Shown in pieces: positions 1 through 9,819 of a stretch of DNA of 64,000 bases. How positions within the stretch are numbered: position 1 is the stretch's first letter; each line of letters opens with the position of its first letter. Where the stretch lies: positions 62,001-126,000 of IMG/VR virus record IMGVR_UViG_3300045256_000058, one strand, 5' to 3'. Made by a program: the position numbers and the translations under genes. This stretch comes from a virus. The notes below the pieces were generated by a model. It was not told the DNA's origin. It saw only the letters and a list, made by a program, of their open reading frames with translations, and searched no databases.

Positions 1-823
1 CTTGTTGACGTGCTAATTTTTGTTGTTCAGCTTCTTGTAATTTACCTAACTTATCATTAGTCTTTTCTAAGCTACCAAGTCTAGCATTTAAGTTTTCATC
101 AGTACCCGGAATAAGAGTTTTAATTCCAGTAATACCACCATTAACTGTACCTGCAATAGTACCTGAGATACCTCCAAGTGTACCTCCAAGACCTTGACCA
201 ATAATTCCACCTAAGCCAGGTAATACAGCTTCACCAGCTACGTGACCAATACCAGAACCAATTAAACTTCCAGCACCTCCACCAATAATAGCCCCAGTAC
301 CTTTATCAATATAACCAGGAGCAGTTTCTAACACTCTCTTTGCTTTACCGATTGTGTCGTCCACATCCATCTTTCCGATAGATAGAACATCTTTTGCTTG
401 ATTATATAGCCCAGGCTTCTTAATACCTATCGCACCTTGAGTAGCTCTTTGACGTAAAATTCGTTGTCTTAAGGGTTCATTTACTCCAGGTAAACCAGTA
501 GCAGATGCTAACTGATTGATTTGTGAGGGATAATCTTTTCTAATAGCGTCAGTAACTAATCCTGCTCCAGTTCCAAGTAATGCACCAGCACCACTATTGG
601 TCATTACTTTCAACAGTCTTTCGTCTACCGGAACTTCTCGATTATCATCTTGCTCTAATCCACCTTTGGCTAATCCAAGACTTCCTCCCAGTGCTGCTCC
701 TGCAAGTGCCGGATTAAGAAACTGTGCAGTATCTTTTTTAGAGCCAAGAAAGTATCTTAGGTTTTGTTTTGTACTTTTGTTTTTATACAGGTCAAACTGT
801 TTTGCTATAAGACTTTCTTTCAT
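1..823 (-). CDS. Glycine-zipper virion-block protein (partial, runs off the left edge)
   Basis: An open minus-strand frame starts at an ATG whose complement is 821-823 and is still open at base 1, giving 274 residues. After a basic N-terminus comes AQFLNPALAG (residues 33-42), then long Gly/Ala/Ile stretches with GxxxG spacing around residues 40-50, 80-90 and 150-200. The visible C-terminal part is charged and coiled-coil-like. I do not recognise the family. The glycine-zipper segments and the position downstream of the protease in the virion block suggest a membrane-interacting internal or ejection protein; that is inference. It shares an [A][N/Q]F-type motif with several neighbours. Confidence 0.75.
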   Translation of the reverse strand, partial: MKESLIAKQFDLYKNKSTKQNLRYFLGSKKDTAQFLNPALAGAALGGSLGLAKGGLEQDDNREVPVDERLLKVMTNSGAGALLGTGAGLVTDAIRKDYPSQINQLASATGLPGVNEPLRQRILRQRATQGAIGIKKPGLYNQAKDVLSIGKMDVDDTIGKAKRVLETAPGYIDKGTGAIIGGGAGSLIGSGIGHVAGEAVLPGLGGIIGQGLGGTLGGISGTIAGTVNGGITGIKTLIPGTDENLNARLGSLEKTNDKLGKLQEAEQQKLARQQ

Positions 824-866
824 GATTAGTTTTCTATACTTAATATAAGTATACCGTTAGATTGAA

Positions 867-2735
867 TTAGACATATGGATAAGGAGGATAACCAGGATAG
901 ACACTAGGAGCGGGTATAGTAGGTGTCGGAACTGTATCTTTTTTTCTCATTGAGTTAGCTAACATATTACCTCCAAGTAATACACCTCCAGCACCAGCAA
1001 TTGCGGCTCCCGCTTTTAGTAATCCATTATCAGATGAACCAAGTGTTCTTAATTTATTAATTAAATTAGCTCTACCCGCTTGCTCTACTACTTGTTCTCC
1101 CTTTTTGGCAGTAGATGCAGCTTTAGTTCCAACATTAGGTAAATTAGCTGGTATATCAACTGTTCTACCTGTACTTGGTACTTGTGCGGGTGTACCGTCT
1201 GGCATTGTAATGTTAATAGTCAAAGACTTATCTTGAGGAGTAGCTTTACCCCCAGTTTTTATACGTCCTTGTCTAGGTTGTCTTCTACTTGTTGTAGTTG
1301 GTTCTGGAGTTGAAATACTAGAAGCACCTGTAAGTGGGTCTTGTGTAGCAGTATAGTCAATATCAAATGCTGGTTGAGTAGCATTAGGGTCTACTGTTTG
1401 TTGTGTAATTTCACCATTAGTTGATTTAATAGATTTCTCTCCTACAGGTGGTAATCTATTAGGAGCATTAATAAATTCATCTAGCTTCTGTCCAGCATTA
1501 TCACGAAGTCTAGCTAATCGTTGTCCACCAATAGAAGCTAATTGCTTTAATCTATCTGGTGTTAATTGAGATTGAAGTAATTCAGTATCTTGTTTAGCCT
1601 TATCTAATAGATTTGTCTTGCCGTAAACATCATTACCTCCTTCATTATCAAGTAGTCTAATTACTCTACGAATTTTATCTCTACGAGTACGTAAACCAGC
1701 TTGCTTACCTGTAGGAGTGTATTGAATCTCTACAGGTGTTTTTGCTTTAATACCAGTAGGTGAATTATTATCTCTAGCACTAGGAGCAATGTAACTAGGA
1801 GCTACGCTTACTTTGGGATTTACTCCTCTTTGTACAGCGACATCTCTATCGTATATTTGACCTGATGCGATACGGTCAGCTTCTCTTTTATTTCTATCGG
1901 TAACAACTTCTTTAATACTATCTCCAAGACTTCCTTCTGGTAATGCTTCTTTAGTAGTTGGATTCTTACCAGCTAGTACATCAGTAGCAGGTCTAGCATT
2001 ATCAAGCATGTTAGCTAATACATTTGATGTACCTTCAAGTCTTTGAGCTAATTCTCTATTTGTTCGTTGTTGAACAGTAGGTACATTGGTTCCAGCAGCA
2101 CCATAGAAAGGTCTACCTTCACTTTTAGTTAGAAACTGTTGTGCTTGTTTTCTTTCTGACCGAGTAGGTAAACTTAACTTGCCTGCATTAATGTCTGCAA
2201 GTTCTTGAGGAGTTAACTTACCTCTCATCCAACGCTCATATCTATCTACAGTATTTACTGCATCTTGTGTTTGACGCGCAGATGGGTCTGTCCATGTACC
2301 AATAGCGTTTGTTAATATATTTGCATTACTAAACGTTTGAGGTACTCCATCTACAGTAAACTGCTCACCATTGGGCATCATAATAGGTACTTGGTCACGA
2401 AGATTCAAAGCTTGCGCTCTTAACGCATTCTTTCGTCTTACTGCTACCTTTTGAGATGTTTTATATTCTTTTCTAGCTCTAGCACCTAAACGTTTTCTAG
2501 TTTTTACACCTTCTGCATCGTTCTTTGATACTCTTTTCTCTCTTAAATATCCACGAAGACTACGTTCATCAGGAGGTGGATAAATATCTTCTCCAACTAA
2601 TGACTTTTTCTCTTCTGGGTTAGGAGCCGCATAAGGTGGTGTACCTCTCCAGTTAGGGTCTTCTCGCCCGAATGTAGATAGCATACCAGACGTATATGCC
2701 CATGCTACATATGAAGGCTTAACACATAATTTCAT
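867..2735 (-). CDS. Large basic, low-complexity virion-block protein with C-terminal hydrophobic segment
   Basis: 622 residues, no recognised family. The first 120 residues are strongly basic (many Arg/Lys), the middle is Thr/Pro/Gln-rich and looks disordered, and near the C-terminus there is one Gly/Ala/Leu segment (AGAAIAGAGGVLLGG) that could enter a membrane, followed by a Pro/Tyr tail. It lies between the prohead protease and the partial glycine-zipper gene, all reading leftward, so it is probably transcribed with the head genes. A DNA-binding internal head protein or an ejection protein would fit the composition, but nothing in the sequence proves either. Confidence 0.75.
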   Translation of the reverse strand: MKLCVKPSYVAWAYTSGMLSTFGREDPNWRGTPPYAAPNPEEKKSLVGEDIYPPPDERSLRGYLREKRVSKNDAEGVKTRKRLGARARKEYKTSQKVAVRRKNALRAQALNLRDQVPIMMPNGEQFTVDGVPQTFSNANILTNAIGTWTDPSARQTQDAVNTVDRYERWMRGKLTPQELADINAGKLSLPTRSERKQAQQFLTKSEGRPFYGAAGTNVPTVQQRTNRELAQRLEGTSNVLANMLDNARPATDVLAGKNPTTKEALPEGSLGDSIKEVVTDRNKREADRIASGQIYDRDVAVQRGVNPKVSVAPSYIAPSARDNNSPTGIKAKTPVEIQYTPTGKQAGLRTRRDKIRRVIRLLDNEGGNDVYGKTNLLDKAKQDTELLQSQLTPDRLKQLASIGGQRLARLRDNAGQKLDEFINAPNRLPPVGEKSIKSTNGEITQQTVDPNATQPAFDIDYTATQDPLTGASSISTPEPTTTSRRQPRQGRIKTGGKATPQDKSLTINITMPDGTPAQVPSTGRTVDIPANLPNVGTKAASTAKKGEQVVEQAGRANLINKLRTLGSSDNGLLKAGAAIAGAGGVLLGGNMLANSMRKKDTVPTPTIPAPSVYPGYPPYPYV

Positions 2736-2772
2736 TCGTTATTACCACTTCACTTATAAGGAGACGGACAGT

Positions 2773-3882
2773 TTAGATATACAGAGTTGAATACTTATAT
2801 TGTTTTGCGAAGTTAAGTAATCCTTTTGTATTTCTCTTGTAAGATACAGGTTGTTGTGTTGATGGGTCTTGCATACTTGGGTCTGCTACACCTTGCATTT
2901 GAGTTTGTGTTTGCTGCATTTGTTGGTCAGCAGTCATTGTAGCCATTGGGTCATTAGGGTCAGCACCTTGAGACATATCATCGGGTACATCAGTAAGTCC
3001 AAGTAAGTCAACAACTCTAAGTGAGAATCCATTTAATGCTGTGTATACATACTGCTTAAGCATTGTTACATCAGTAATATCAATAGATTCAGAAGTATAG
3101 ATATTATTTAGAAGCTTCCATAACTTTTCATTTAAGTCATCGTATTCTTCTTTTAGGTCTTCGAGTGTTTGTTCATTAGATTCAAGGTCTTCCCAAGTAA
3201 ATACGTTATTGTCATCCATTGAGTTAAAGTTGAATGACGCAGTATTACCAAAACCTGCATATTGAAATAGACCCATGTTAGGGATAGCAGGGATGGGTAC
3301 TAATGATAGCTCAATAATACGATGTTCTTTAGGGTCTAAGTTAAGTCCCATAGAAACAGAAGTAACGATACCATTTCTAACTTTGTCTACGGCATCTTTA
3401 GCTTTTACAACTACATCATCTAGAAATAGACCTAGCTTACCTACTAGATGTTTAGCTCTTGGATTGGGTAAATCGCTTTCTTGAATTACTTTCGTGTAAG
3501 CTTTACCTTCTACCCCACCAACTGTATTAGACACCTTCTTTTCATGGTCAGTACATAAAGGTACAATTTGACCTTCTTCTAATGCTCGATTAGTATGCTC
3601 CGCAATAGTCTCTAATCTATCAGGACTAAAGCTATGAGGTCTACCATCACTATCCTTAAACTCTCCTTCTACCGCAACCAATGCCTTCTTAATTTCTACC
3701 GCAGAGTCACCACTATCATCACCATCTTCAGCGAAGAATAGAGAAGTTTTTGGGTTCCATCCAATAGGTTGAAAGAATGCTACTTTAGGTTGTGACTTTG
3801 AGAAGTTTGCTTTTTGTCTTCTTTTTGTTTGTGCAAGACTCAGTGGTGCTGAAGTTGCGATATTTGTTTTTGTTATTAACAT
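2773..3882 (-). CDS. Prohead protease (phage maturation serine protease-like)
   Basis: 369 residues from the ATG at 3882; a TTG two codons upstream is possible. The central region has the usual prohead-protease layout: a DHEK segment (candidate His), then GIVTSVSMGL (candidate catalytic Ser), an acidic step and RIIELSLVPIPAIPNMG, which matches the conserved ELSLV-x-x-PA strand of S14/S78-type phage proteases. The C-terminal third is acidic then Gln/Met-rich and could be a fused scaffold. Two segments, KANFSKS near the N-terminus and TASFNFNS after the protease core, resemble a motif found in other virion-block proteins and may be self-processing sites (inference). The family's role is cleaving scaffold and capsid precursors inside the prohead. 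Confidence 0.75.
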   Translation of the reverse strand: MLITKTNIATSAPLSLAQTKRRQKANFSKSQPKVAFFQPIGWNPKTSLFFAEDGDDSGDSAVEIKKALVAVEGEFKDSDGRPHSFSPDRLETIAEHTNRALEEGQIVPLCTDHEKKVSNTVGGVEGKAYTKVIQESDLPNPRAKHLVGKLGLFLDDVVVKAKDAVDKVRNGIVTSVSMGLNLDPKEHRIIELSLVPIPAIPNMGLFQYAGFGNTASFNFNSMDDNNVFTWEDLESNEQTLEDLKEEYDDLNEKLWKLLNNIYTSESIDITDVTMLKQYVYTALNGFSLRVVDLLGLTDVPDDMSQGADPNDPMATMTADQQMQQTQTQMQGVADPSMQDPSTQQPVSYKRNTKGLLNFAKQYKYSTLYI

Positions 3883-3908
3883 TTGCAATACTCTAATGGT
3901 ATATAATC

Positions 3909-3936
3909 ATGACATTTCCTAAATCTATTGTATACT
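3909..3936 (+). promoter_or_regulatory. Sigma70-type promoter for the XRE regulator
   Basis: ATGACA at 3909-3914 and TATACT at 3931-3936 are separated by 16 bases. The HTH gene begins 47 bases after the -10 box. The -35 differs from consensus at one base. Confidence 0.45.
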
Positions 3937-3982
3937 AAAAGAAGTAAATACTTGATTGTACCACTATTACTAATACTTTTTC

Positions 3983-4243
3983 ATGCCAACAAGAGAAGTT
4001 GTTTTCAAAGAGAAACTTGGAACTTTATTAAAGAAAGCAAGAACCTCTGTAAATCTATCTCAAGAACAAGTTGCCGCTCATTTCGGTGTCTCTCAAGATA
4101 CTATATCTAAATACGAAAGAGGAAAAGCTAATATTAGCCCGTACAAACTATTAGAATTTTCTAGACTCTACGAAAAACCAGTAACTTTCTTTTTCATGAC
4201 TAATGTGAGTGAGATTAAAGTTGCTCCTAGAAATACTCTCTAA
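3983..4243 (+). CDS. XRE/Cro-CI family helix-turn-helix regulator
   Basis: 86 residues. A standard HTH_3 domain runs from about residue 10 to 65: GTLLKKARTSVNLSQEQVAAHFGVSQDTISKYERGKANIS contains the recognition helix SQDTISKYE and the closing helix around KLLEFSRLYE. It stands alone on the plus strand inside the minus-strand virion block, with its own promoter just upstream, and its stop overlaps the convergent head-morphogenesis gene by four bases. It probably controls a phage transcription switch, but no nearby repeated operator was found. Confidence 0.85.
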   Translation: MPTREVVFKEKLGTLLKKARTSVNLSQEQVAAHFGVSQDTISKYERGKANISPYKLLEFSRLYEKPVTFFFMTNVSEIKVAPRNTL

Positions 4244-5979
4244 ATACGAGCAGTAGTTGCACCAACATTCTGACCACTAATAGTATTTACAAGTACGTCC
4301 TCGAACTCATCAAAGAGTTGGGGATTTTTAATCTCTATCTTAATCGTTCTACCTACTCTAGTTACATCTTGAACTATATCGGTAGCAGTGGGTTGTACTA
4401 CTTCTGGTATAGCCCGGTCTACCTTTTGTAATGTTCTAAAGAATGTTCTCCATGCATTACTGCGAGACATAAGAAATGCACCTCCAACAAGTAATCCAGT
4501 ACCTAATAATGTAGGTAATACATTCTCTTGTGATTGACGTTGTGCCTGTACTTGTGCAAGACTACCTGGATAATTTACATCCTGTATATATTGTTGCTGT
4601 TTAGCCACTGCATCTAAATAACGTTGTCTTCTTAACCAATTAGGTTGAGTCTGAATAGGTGTAATTTCACTTATTTCTTCTTGTACTTCTTCCTCTGTAT
4701 CTAGTGGCTCAATAGTCCAGTAACAACTACAGTTTGGATGGAATGGAATCATTGGATGAGCAGGATTTTTGAAGTCAGTAGAATTACCACTACCTGATTC
4801 ATATCCAAGAATGCCTCGGTCTAAGTTTACCCCTAGAATAAGTAACTCTTTTACTGTAAATACTTTCCCATCCATAAGGGCACAAGCTTTACAAACTTCG
4901 TACCCATCAATCGGTACTACCTTCTTGGTTTGTCTATCTCTTGAATGCTCTAACTCCCAGTCTGCATTCCACCTAACCTTACGAGTTTCATCTGCGGGAC
5001 TGGTAAAACCTGCAAGCTTACCAAAGTTATAAGCAATAGCTAACTCAGTACGAAGAATATTTCTAGCTTTAGCTATTTCACTGTTGTTTTTAATATCCAT
5101 GCCCGCATCTACTAACGTCTCACTAATGTCTCGTCTTAATGTAGTTACCCTAGATGGATTAGTACGTATTTGTCTTACCCCTTCAATGTTCTTGTTTACA
5201 TACGCTGCTAGTTCCTCTTTAATAATGTCGTCATATCTACGAGCATAATCAGCACTAAGGATAGTAATACGTTGATTTAGATAGTTATCCCCAAGAAAAG
5301 TTTTACGAGATGCTTCAGCCTTTTTAGAGTAGTCAGAAATTTCTTGAACTGCACGTAGAAATTCAATACGTTGTTTAATTGTGTATCTAGATGCTTTTGA
5401 TTCAGAGTTAAGTAATTTATTTCTATTAAATATATCTTCTTGAGCTACTAATTTATTTACATTACGTTGAAGAATAGTTAGGTTTCTTCTAGCCCTACCA
5501 ATGATGTACGCAGAGTTATCACTTTCATCTCCGTTTGCAAATTCGGCAGTATTTTCCTCTAAACCAAAATGCGATACTAATGAATCGGATAGTAATGATG
5601 AGAAATTACTAGATGTTTGCTTATCGAAAGTCTTAAACATACCTGTAACATACAGCATATCTTCTATCTGATGATTGATACCTAGTTGATAACTATTTGA
5701 CCATAGTTCTTTTAACAATGAACGAAATTTGTTCATTAGAATATAGTTAACACTTTTGTAAAACTCATCAAACTTTCGCTTAAAGTAAGATTCGGGTAAC
5801 ACTTTTAATTTAGTAAACTCATCTTCACTTAATTTCTTTATGAATTCAATAAACCTGTCAAGGATTAAATCAAATGCAAGCTTACGAATCTCAGGTTTTT
5901 CTAATGTAACTAAAGTCTGACTAATAAGCTTGTAAAAATCATCTTTCTTTCGAGTAGTGTAAACTTTGGAAAACTTCAT
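4240..5979 (-). CDS. SPP1 gp7 / Mu F-like head morphogenesis protein
   Basis: 579 residues from the ATG at 5979 (an in-frame TTG at 6027 would add 16). The diagnostic C-terminal part of the Phage_Mu_F family is clear: RTELAIAYNFGKLAG, then YEVCKACALMDGKVFTV with a CxxC pair, and AHPMIPFHPNCSCYW with the conserved HPNCxC ligand set. After it comes a Gln-rich stretch and one hydrophobic segment (LLGTGLLVGGAFLM). The N-terminal 300 residues are helical and charged. Members of the family are minor head proteins associated with the portal and needed for head assembly. Here the gene sits two genes from the prohead protease, with the HU-like gene divergent. Confidence 0.8.
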   Translation of the reverse strand: MKFSKVYTTRKKDDFYKLISQTLVTLEKPEIRKLAFDLILDRFIEFIKKLSEDEFTKLKVLPESYFKRKFDEFYKSVNYILMNKFRSLLKELWSNSYQLGINHQIEDMLYVTGMFKTFDKQTSSNFSSLLSDSLVSHFGLEENTAEFANGDESDNSAYIIGRARRNLTILQRNVNKLVAQEDIFNRNKLLNSESKASRYTIKQRIEFLRAVQEISDYSKKAEASRKTFLGDNYLNQRITILSADYARRYDDIIKEELAAYVNKNIEGVRQIRTNPSRVTTLRRDISETLVDAGMDIKNNSEIAKARNILRTELAIAYNFGKLAGFTSPADETRKVRWNADWELEHSRDRQTKKVVPIDGYEVCKACALMDGKVFTVKELLILGVNLDRGILGYESGSGNSTDFKNPAHPMIPFHPNCSCYWTIEPLDTEEEVQEEISEITPIQTQPNWLRRQRYLDAVAKQQQYIQDVNYPGSLAQVQAQRQSQENVLPTLLGTGLLVGGAFLMSRSNAWRTFFRTLQKVDRAIPEVVQPTATDIVQDVTRVGRTIKIEIKNPQLFDEFEDVLVNTISGQNVGATTARI

Positions 5980-6043
5980 GATATAGGTAGAAGATACGAT
6001 ATACTTAGGTATATATTGAGTATACAACTAATGTACATATTCT

Positions 6044-6523
6044 ATGGCTAATAAAGTAAACGTGGGCAGATATGGAAGCCCTAAATATATAGAACCAATT
6101 AGAAAGAAGTTCGAAGAAGCATTTCCAAACACAGTACCAACTGATTTCATTATCGACCACTGCCTTAAGTATTTCTGGCAGCATGTAGAAGAACAACTAA
6201 AGAATGAAGAAGAAGTTCAAATCTTTGCTTACGGAACATTCTTTGTAAAATCAGGTATCAGTGAAAGGACTAAGAAGTTTCAGTACTATCCTAAATTTAA
6301 GTTCTCTAGACACTTTGTTCTTCGACTAAGAGATGCTAAAGGTACAACTACTGAGGCGGAACAAAGAGAGATTCAAAAGAAACAAGAATTCATGGCTTCT
6401 ATCTGGGAAAAACGCAAAGACTACATGATTCGCACTAGAGGTAAAATCCCTCAACGTATTCTAGACATTCAAGAAGACTTAAATAAGATTAAAGAGCTTC
6501 AAGAAAAGAACGAAGGTAATTAA
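6044..6523 (+). CDS. HU/IHF-like DNA-binding protein
   Basis: 159 residues. Residues about 35-105 resemble the HU/IHF fold: a helical part DHCLKYFWQHVEEQLKNEEEVQI followed by FAYGTFFVKSG in place of the usual GFGTF, then a basic arm (ERTKKFQYYPKFKFSRH) and a closing FVLRLRDAKG. The remainder is a charged helical extension. It may bend or compact phage DNA. It is a plus-strand island divergent from the head morphogenesis gene, and a TATAC-rich stretch lies between them. The match is by pattern, so the assignment is moderate. Confidence 0.6.
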   Translation: MANKVNVGRYGSPKYIEPIRKKFEEAFPNTVPTDFIIDHCLKYFWQHVEEQLKNEEEVQIFAYGTFFVKSGISERTKKFQYYPKFKFSRHFVLRLRDAKGTTTEAEQREIQKKQEFMASIWEKRKDYMIRTRGKIPQRILDIQEDLNKIKELQEKNEGN

Positions 6524-6538
6524 ATATAATCAAGGTAC

Positions 6539-9500
6539 TTAAATATAAGGACTACTTGGTGGAGTAAAGCTAGATGTATGCAATGCTGTACGTCTATACA
6601 CTAATAGCTCATCAAGATAACAGTTATACCCAGTCGTATTTAATAGATTAGTTCGTTGACCTAGAAGAATTGGGCTATTGTAATCTGAATACTCTAAAGT
6701 ATCTGCAATTGCATTACCTAGCACACCATCTATAAAATAGTAAAGTATTCCATTGCTCTTAGTAATCTCAATGTGATGAAATACACCGCTTGAATTAAAG
6801 AATGTATTTGACAAAATACTAAAGAATAACGCAGCTTCAGGTATATTGTTTCTACCAATGTATAGTGAACTTCCTTTTAGATATATTTGTAAATCAGATT
6901 GTGAATATAAACTTTGTATGTCCCCAGTGGATAATGCTTTGTTTACATTTAACCAGAATGAAATAGTAAAGTCTTCATTTAGAAAAGCATAGTCAGTTTC
7001 ATTGGGTATTTCAATATACTTGCAGATTGAATTAGCAGTTAATATTAGACTAGATGCTCCGAATTTCTTAATAGATGTAGATACACTTGCATTAGTAGTA
7101 AGTGTTTTGTTTGCTGGAGAACTATCAGTAATAACTGAATCAAAATGTAATAGAGTCACATATCTTGCAGGGTCATAGTAGTCTCTAATATATGTATTTA
7201 TCTGTACCGCTTCGTCAAATGTAATGTTTCTATTTAACACAAGTACACAACCGATATATCCTTTTACACTTCGGTCATTAAACAATCTATCTTTTGCAAT
7301 ACTATTAAAGCTTAACGTGCTTGAACTATTAAATACAATCGTATTTAGTACTTTAGGTTTAAGTAAATAAGAATTAGTGACTTCTTTACCATTTACATAT
7401 TTATGACTAGATAGTATCGATGTCGCTGTAATACCTGAATCAAATAGAATACCGTTATTACCAGAACTAAAATCATTAGTACTTGCCTGTCCAAATAGAA
7501 AAGCACGGTCAATACTGCTCTCTTTTCTAACATATCCAACTATAAATCCTTTACCTGAGATAGTAGTTGACCCTTCAAGATAACTACTACCATCAATGTC
7601 AAACTCTGCTACTGATTTATTGTTTAGTGAGGGTAACGTGGATAGAATTACGTCATGTCCTATATACTCATTAGTGTTTAATCTATAATCAGACCAATGA
7701 GTAATATTAGTTGAGCTAAGGGTAAGAGTATCTAAGTCTGGTAATAGTATTAATGTAAATGAATTAGTACCTAATAAACTCTTTAGATTCAAATAAAGAG
7801 GATTAGTACGTAACGTAATATCTACATCAAAATTGAACGTAGAATCTAATGGGATAGTATTTGTAGCTTTTACTGCAAATGTAAGTATTTCATCTCGTTC
7901 ACCAGTAAAACTTAATATGCCATTACTGTCTATTGCAGCATCATAAATGGGTGTGAGTAATTCGTAAGTAAGAGGAAGAGATTGTAAATCAACCACCTTC
8001 TTAGTTAGGTCAATAGTAATATTAGATAAAAAGCGATATTCAGTTTCCGTAGAGAATACATAAGGGGCTAATGATGAGAAATATCGATTTGCTAATACTG
8101 ATACCACTGTATTTAATTCACTATCACTTAATTTAATATTCCAGCTAGTAAAGAAAGCTAACTTACCTCTTAGTTTTTCTAACCCACTAAAGCTAATTGC
8201 AACATCATCAGGTTGTACAGCAGTAATTATGTATAGTCTGTTTAAGTCTAATTTGTAATTAAGTGTGTTAACCAGTACCTTATTACTTCTGGTAGTTAAT
8301 TTAGTAATAGGTGTTTGACCATGAATCTGACTAATAGTAGAAACTGTCCATAGTTGACCTTCTCCTTTTATATCGGAAAAGTCTTTAAGCATTGGTCGAG
8401 TACCATATGAGTCTTGAATATAAACCCATACAAATGTCTTACCAGATACACCAGCAGCTAAGTCTAATTTTTGTATTGCATTAAATTGAACAGCATCATG
8501 GCTATTGAACAAACTAACTGCATCTAACCAATTAGGCTCAAATCCAGTAGTAGCTAGAAGATAGTTAACTTCATTATTAGTAACACCAGCATTAGTTACT
8601 CGTCTAGCATCTTCCCATCTAGTGACTCTATTAGATGAATCCTTAGTAATACCATAAAAACTAGAGTCGATAGGGCTATTTTCGGCACTTAATGCAAGAG
8701 TAATATTAGTTTGCTTAGGTAATAAGGCTACTATAGGGTCAGGTCTACATACCTTTAAGCTAAACTCAAAAGTGCTAGTCATACTTGCTGAGTTAGTTAC
8801 AGCAATCTTTATAGTTCCTTCGTAAGGTGTGGTAATTGAACCACTTAATACTGAACCTGTAAAACTAAGTCCCATATCTAATGGAGTTAATAGCTCATAT
8901 GATGCAATATCAAAAAACTCATCTAATAGAATAGTAGAAAAGTCATAGCTAAAAGCTGCATCAACTAATACTTTGAATGCTGGTGTTGCAGTAGCTACAA
9001 TACCTTGATAGTTAATATACATTTCCACAAGTAATGTTTCTATCTGTTGCGTCAGCGTATTATCAATATCATTCTCAAATGTAATGATTGCAGCTATCTT
9101 ACCTTGCACACTTTGTCTAATACTTTTATTTTCTGCTCCACCTAGTTCTCCACTCTTACCACCATATCCTTGTATTACTTCTTTTTGCTCTGGATTAGAT
9201 ATGTTCTTTACTGTAAGTACTCGTACTCTATTTAACGGAACGAATGTACTAGGTGTAACTACCCTACTGTTAATACGAGACGTAGCATTATAAATAGAAC
9301 TTCCAGTATATAGTTCGTTAGACCACAAAGCATTACCTGTTCTCGGAAATGCATCATAAAATAATACCGATGGACTAGGTGTATTACGCGGAGCATAGAT
9401 AAGATAGGAGTCAGACTGTCTAGTTAGATAAACAATAATAATAGTGCCCACACTAACTGGAAACTTATAGAATAGTTGCTGTAAACTACTATCGTCAAAG

Positions 9501-9805
9501 TTTAATGAGGGGTAATTATTAAATTGTGTGTCGTTAGTAACTATACTCGGAGATGATGAATTATCTGAGCTATATAGATAGTTACCATCCGCCAATAAGT
9601 TATACCAAGTACGTACAATATTGTTAGTGGGACTAAGCGCACCGATATGACTCTCAGTAATATACTCAGGTAATGCTATATAAAATCCATTTAGACTTTC
9701 ATCTGTTCTAACTAAATTCCACAGTTGTCTTAGTTTGGTACTTTGACTGTCGGAAAGAGAGTAACCTGTAGAAAATACGTGATTAAATACTGAGAATAAT
9801 TTCAT
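6539..9805 (-). CDS. Large tail fibre/adhesin-like protein with C-terminal LamG-type domain
   Basis: 1088 residues, rich in Ser/Thr/Asn/Ile with almost no Cys, typical of beta-structured fibres. Repeated units recur about every 300 residues: each has a segment on non-redundant interval wording such as WYNLLADGNYLYSS or WSDYRLNTNEYIG followed by an Ig-like stretch with GxLSFTG or GSVLSGS. The last 200 residues look like a concanavalin/LamG jellyroll: LLHFDSVITDSSPANK, FTISFWLNVN, YFIDGVLG and YLDELLVYRRT. These domains commonly bind glycans in phage receptor proteins. It is first in order after a tail-fibre chaperone and a shorter fibre gene, all on the minus strand. Confidence 0.75.
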   Translation of the reverse strand: MKLFSVFNHVFSTGYSLSDSQSTKLRQLWNLVRTDESLNGFYIALPEYITESHIGALSPTNNIVRTWYNLLADGNYLYSSDNSSSPSIVTNDTQFNNYPSLNFDDSSLQQLFYKFPVSVGTIIIVYLTRQSDSYLIYAPRNTPSPSVLFYDAFPRTGNALWSNELYTGSSIYNATSRINSRVVTPSTFVPLNRVRVLTVKNISNPEQKEVIQGYGGKSGELGGAENKSIRQSVQGKIAAIITFENDIDNTLTQQIETLLVEMYINYQGIVATATPAFKVLVDAAFSYDFSTILLDEFFDIASYELLTPLDMGLSFTGSVLSGSITTPYEGTIKIAVTNSASMTSTFEFSLKVCRPDPIVALLPKQTNITLALSAENSPIDSSFYGITKDSSNRVTRWEDARRVTNAGVTNNEVNYLLATTGFEPNWLDAVSLFNSHDAVQFNAIQKLDLAAGVSGKTFVWVYIQDSYGTRPMLKDFSDIKGEGQLWTVSTISQIHGQTPITKLTTRSNKVLVNTLNYKLDLNRLYIITAVQPDDVAISFSGLEKLRGKLAFFTSWNIKLSDSELNTVVSVLANRYFSSLAPYVFSTETEYRFLSNITIDLTKKVVDLQSLPLTYELLTPIYDAAIDSNGILSFTGERDEILTFAVKATNTIPLDSTFNFDVDITLRTNPLYLNLKSLLGTNSFTLILLPDLDTLTLSSTNITHWSDYRLNTNEYIGHDVILSTLPSLNNKSVAEFDIDGSSYLEGSTTISGKGFIVGYVRKESSIDRAFLFGQASTNDFSSGNNGILFDSGITATSILSSHKYVNGKEVTNSYLLKPKVLNTIVFNSSSTLSFNSIAKDRLFNDRSVKGYIGCVLVLNRNITFDEAVQINTYIRDYYDPARYVTLLHFDSVITDSSPANKTLTTNASVSTSIKKFGASSLILTANSICKYIEIPNETDYAFLNEDFTISFWLNVNKALSTGDIQSLYSQSDLQIYLKGSSLYIGRNNIPEAALFFSILSNTFFNSSGVFHHIEITKSNGILYYFIDGVLGNAIADTLEYSDYNSPILLGQRTNLLNTTGYNCYLDELLVYRRTALHTSSFTPPSSPYI

Positions 9806-9819
9806 TTGTAATACTACTA

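Noticed and set aside
9084-9293. Plus-strand frame inside the large fibre gene
   Set aside because: Antisense shadow without a ribosome-binding site.
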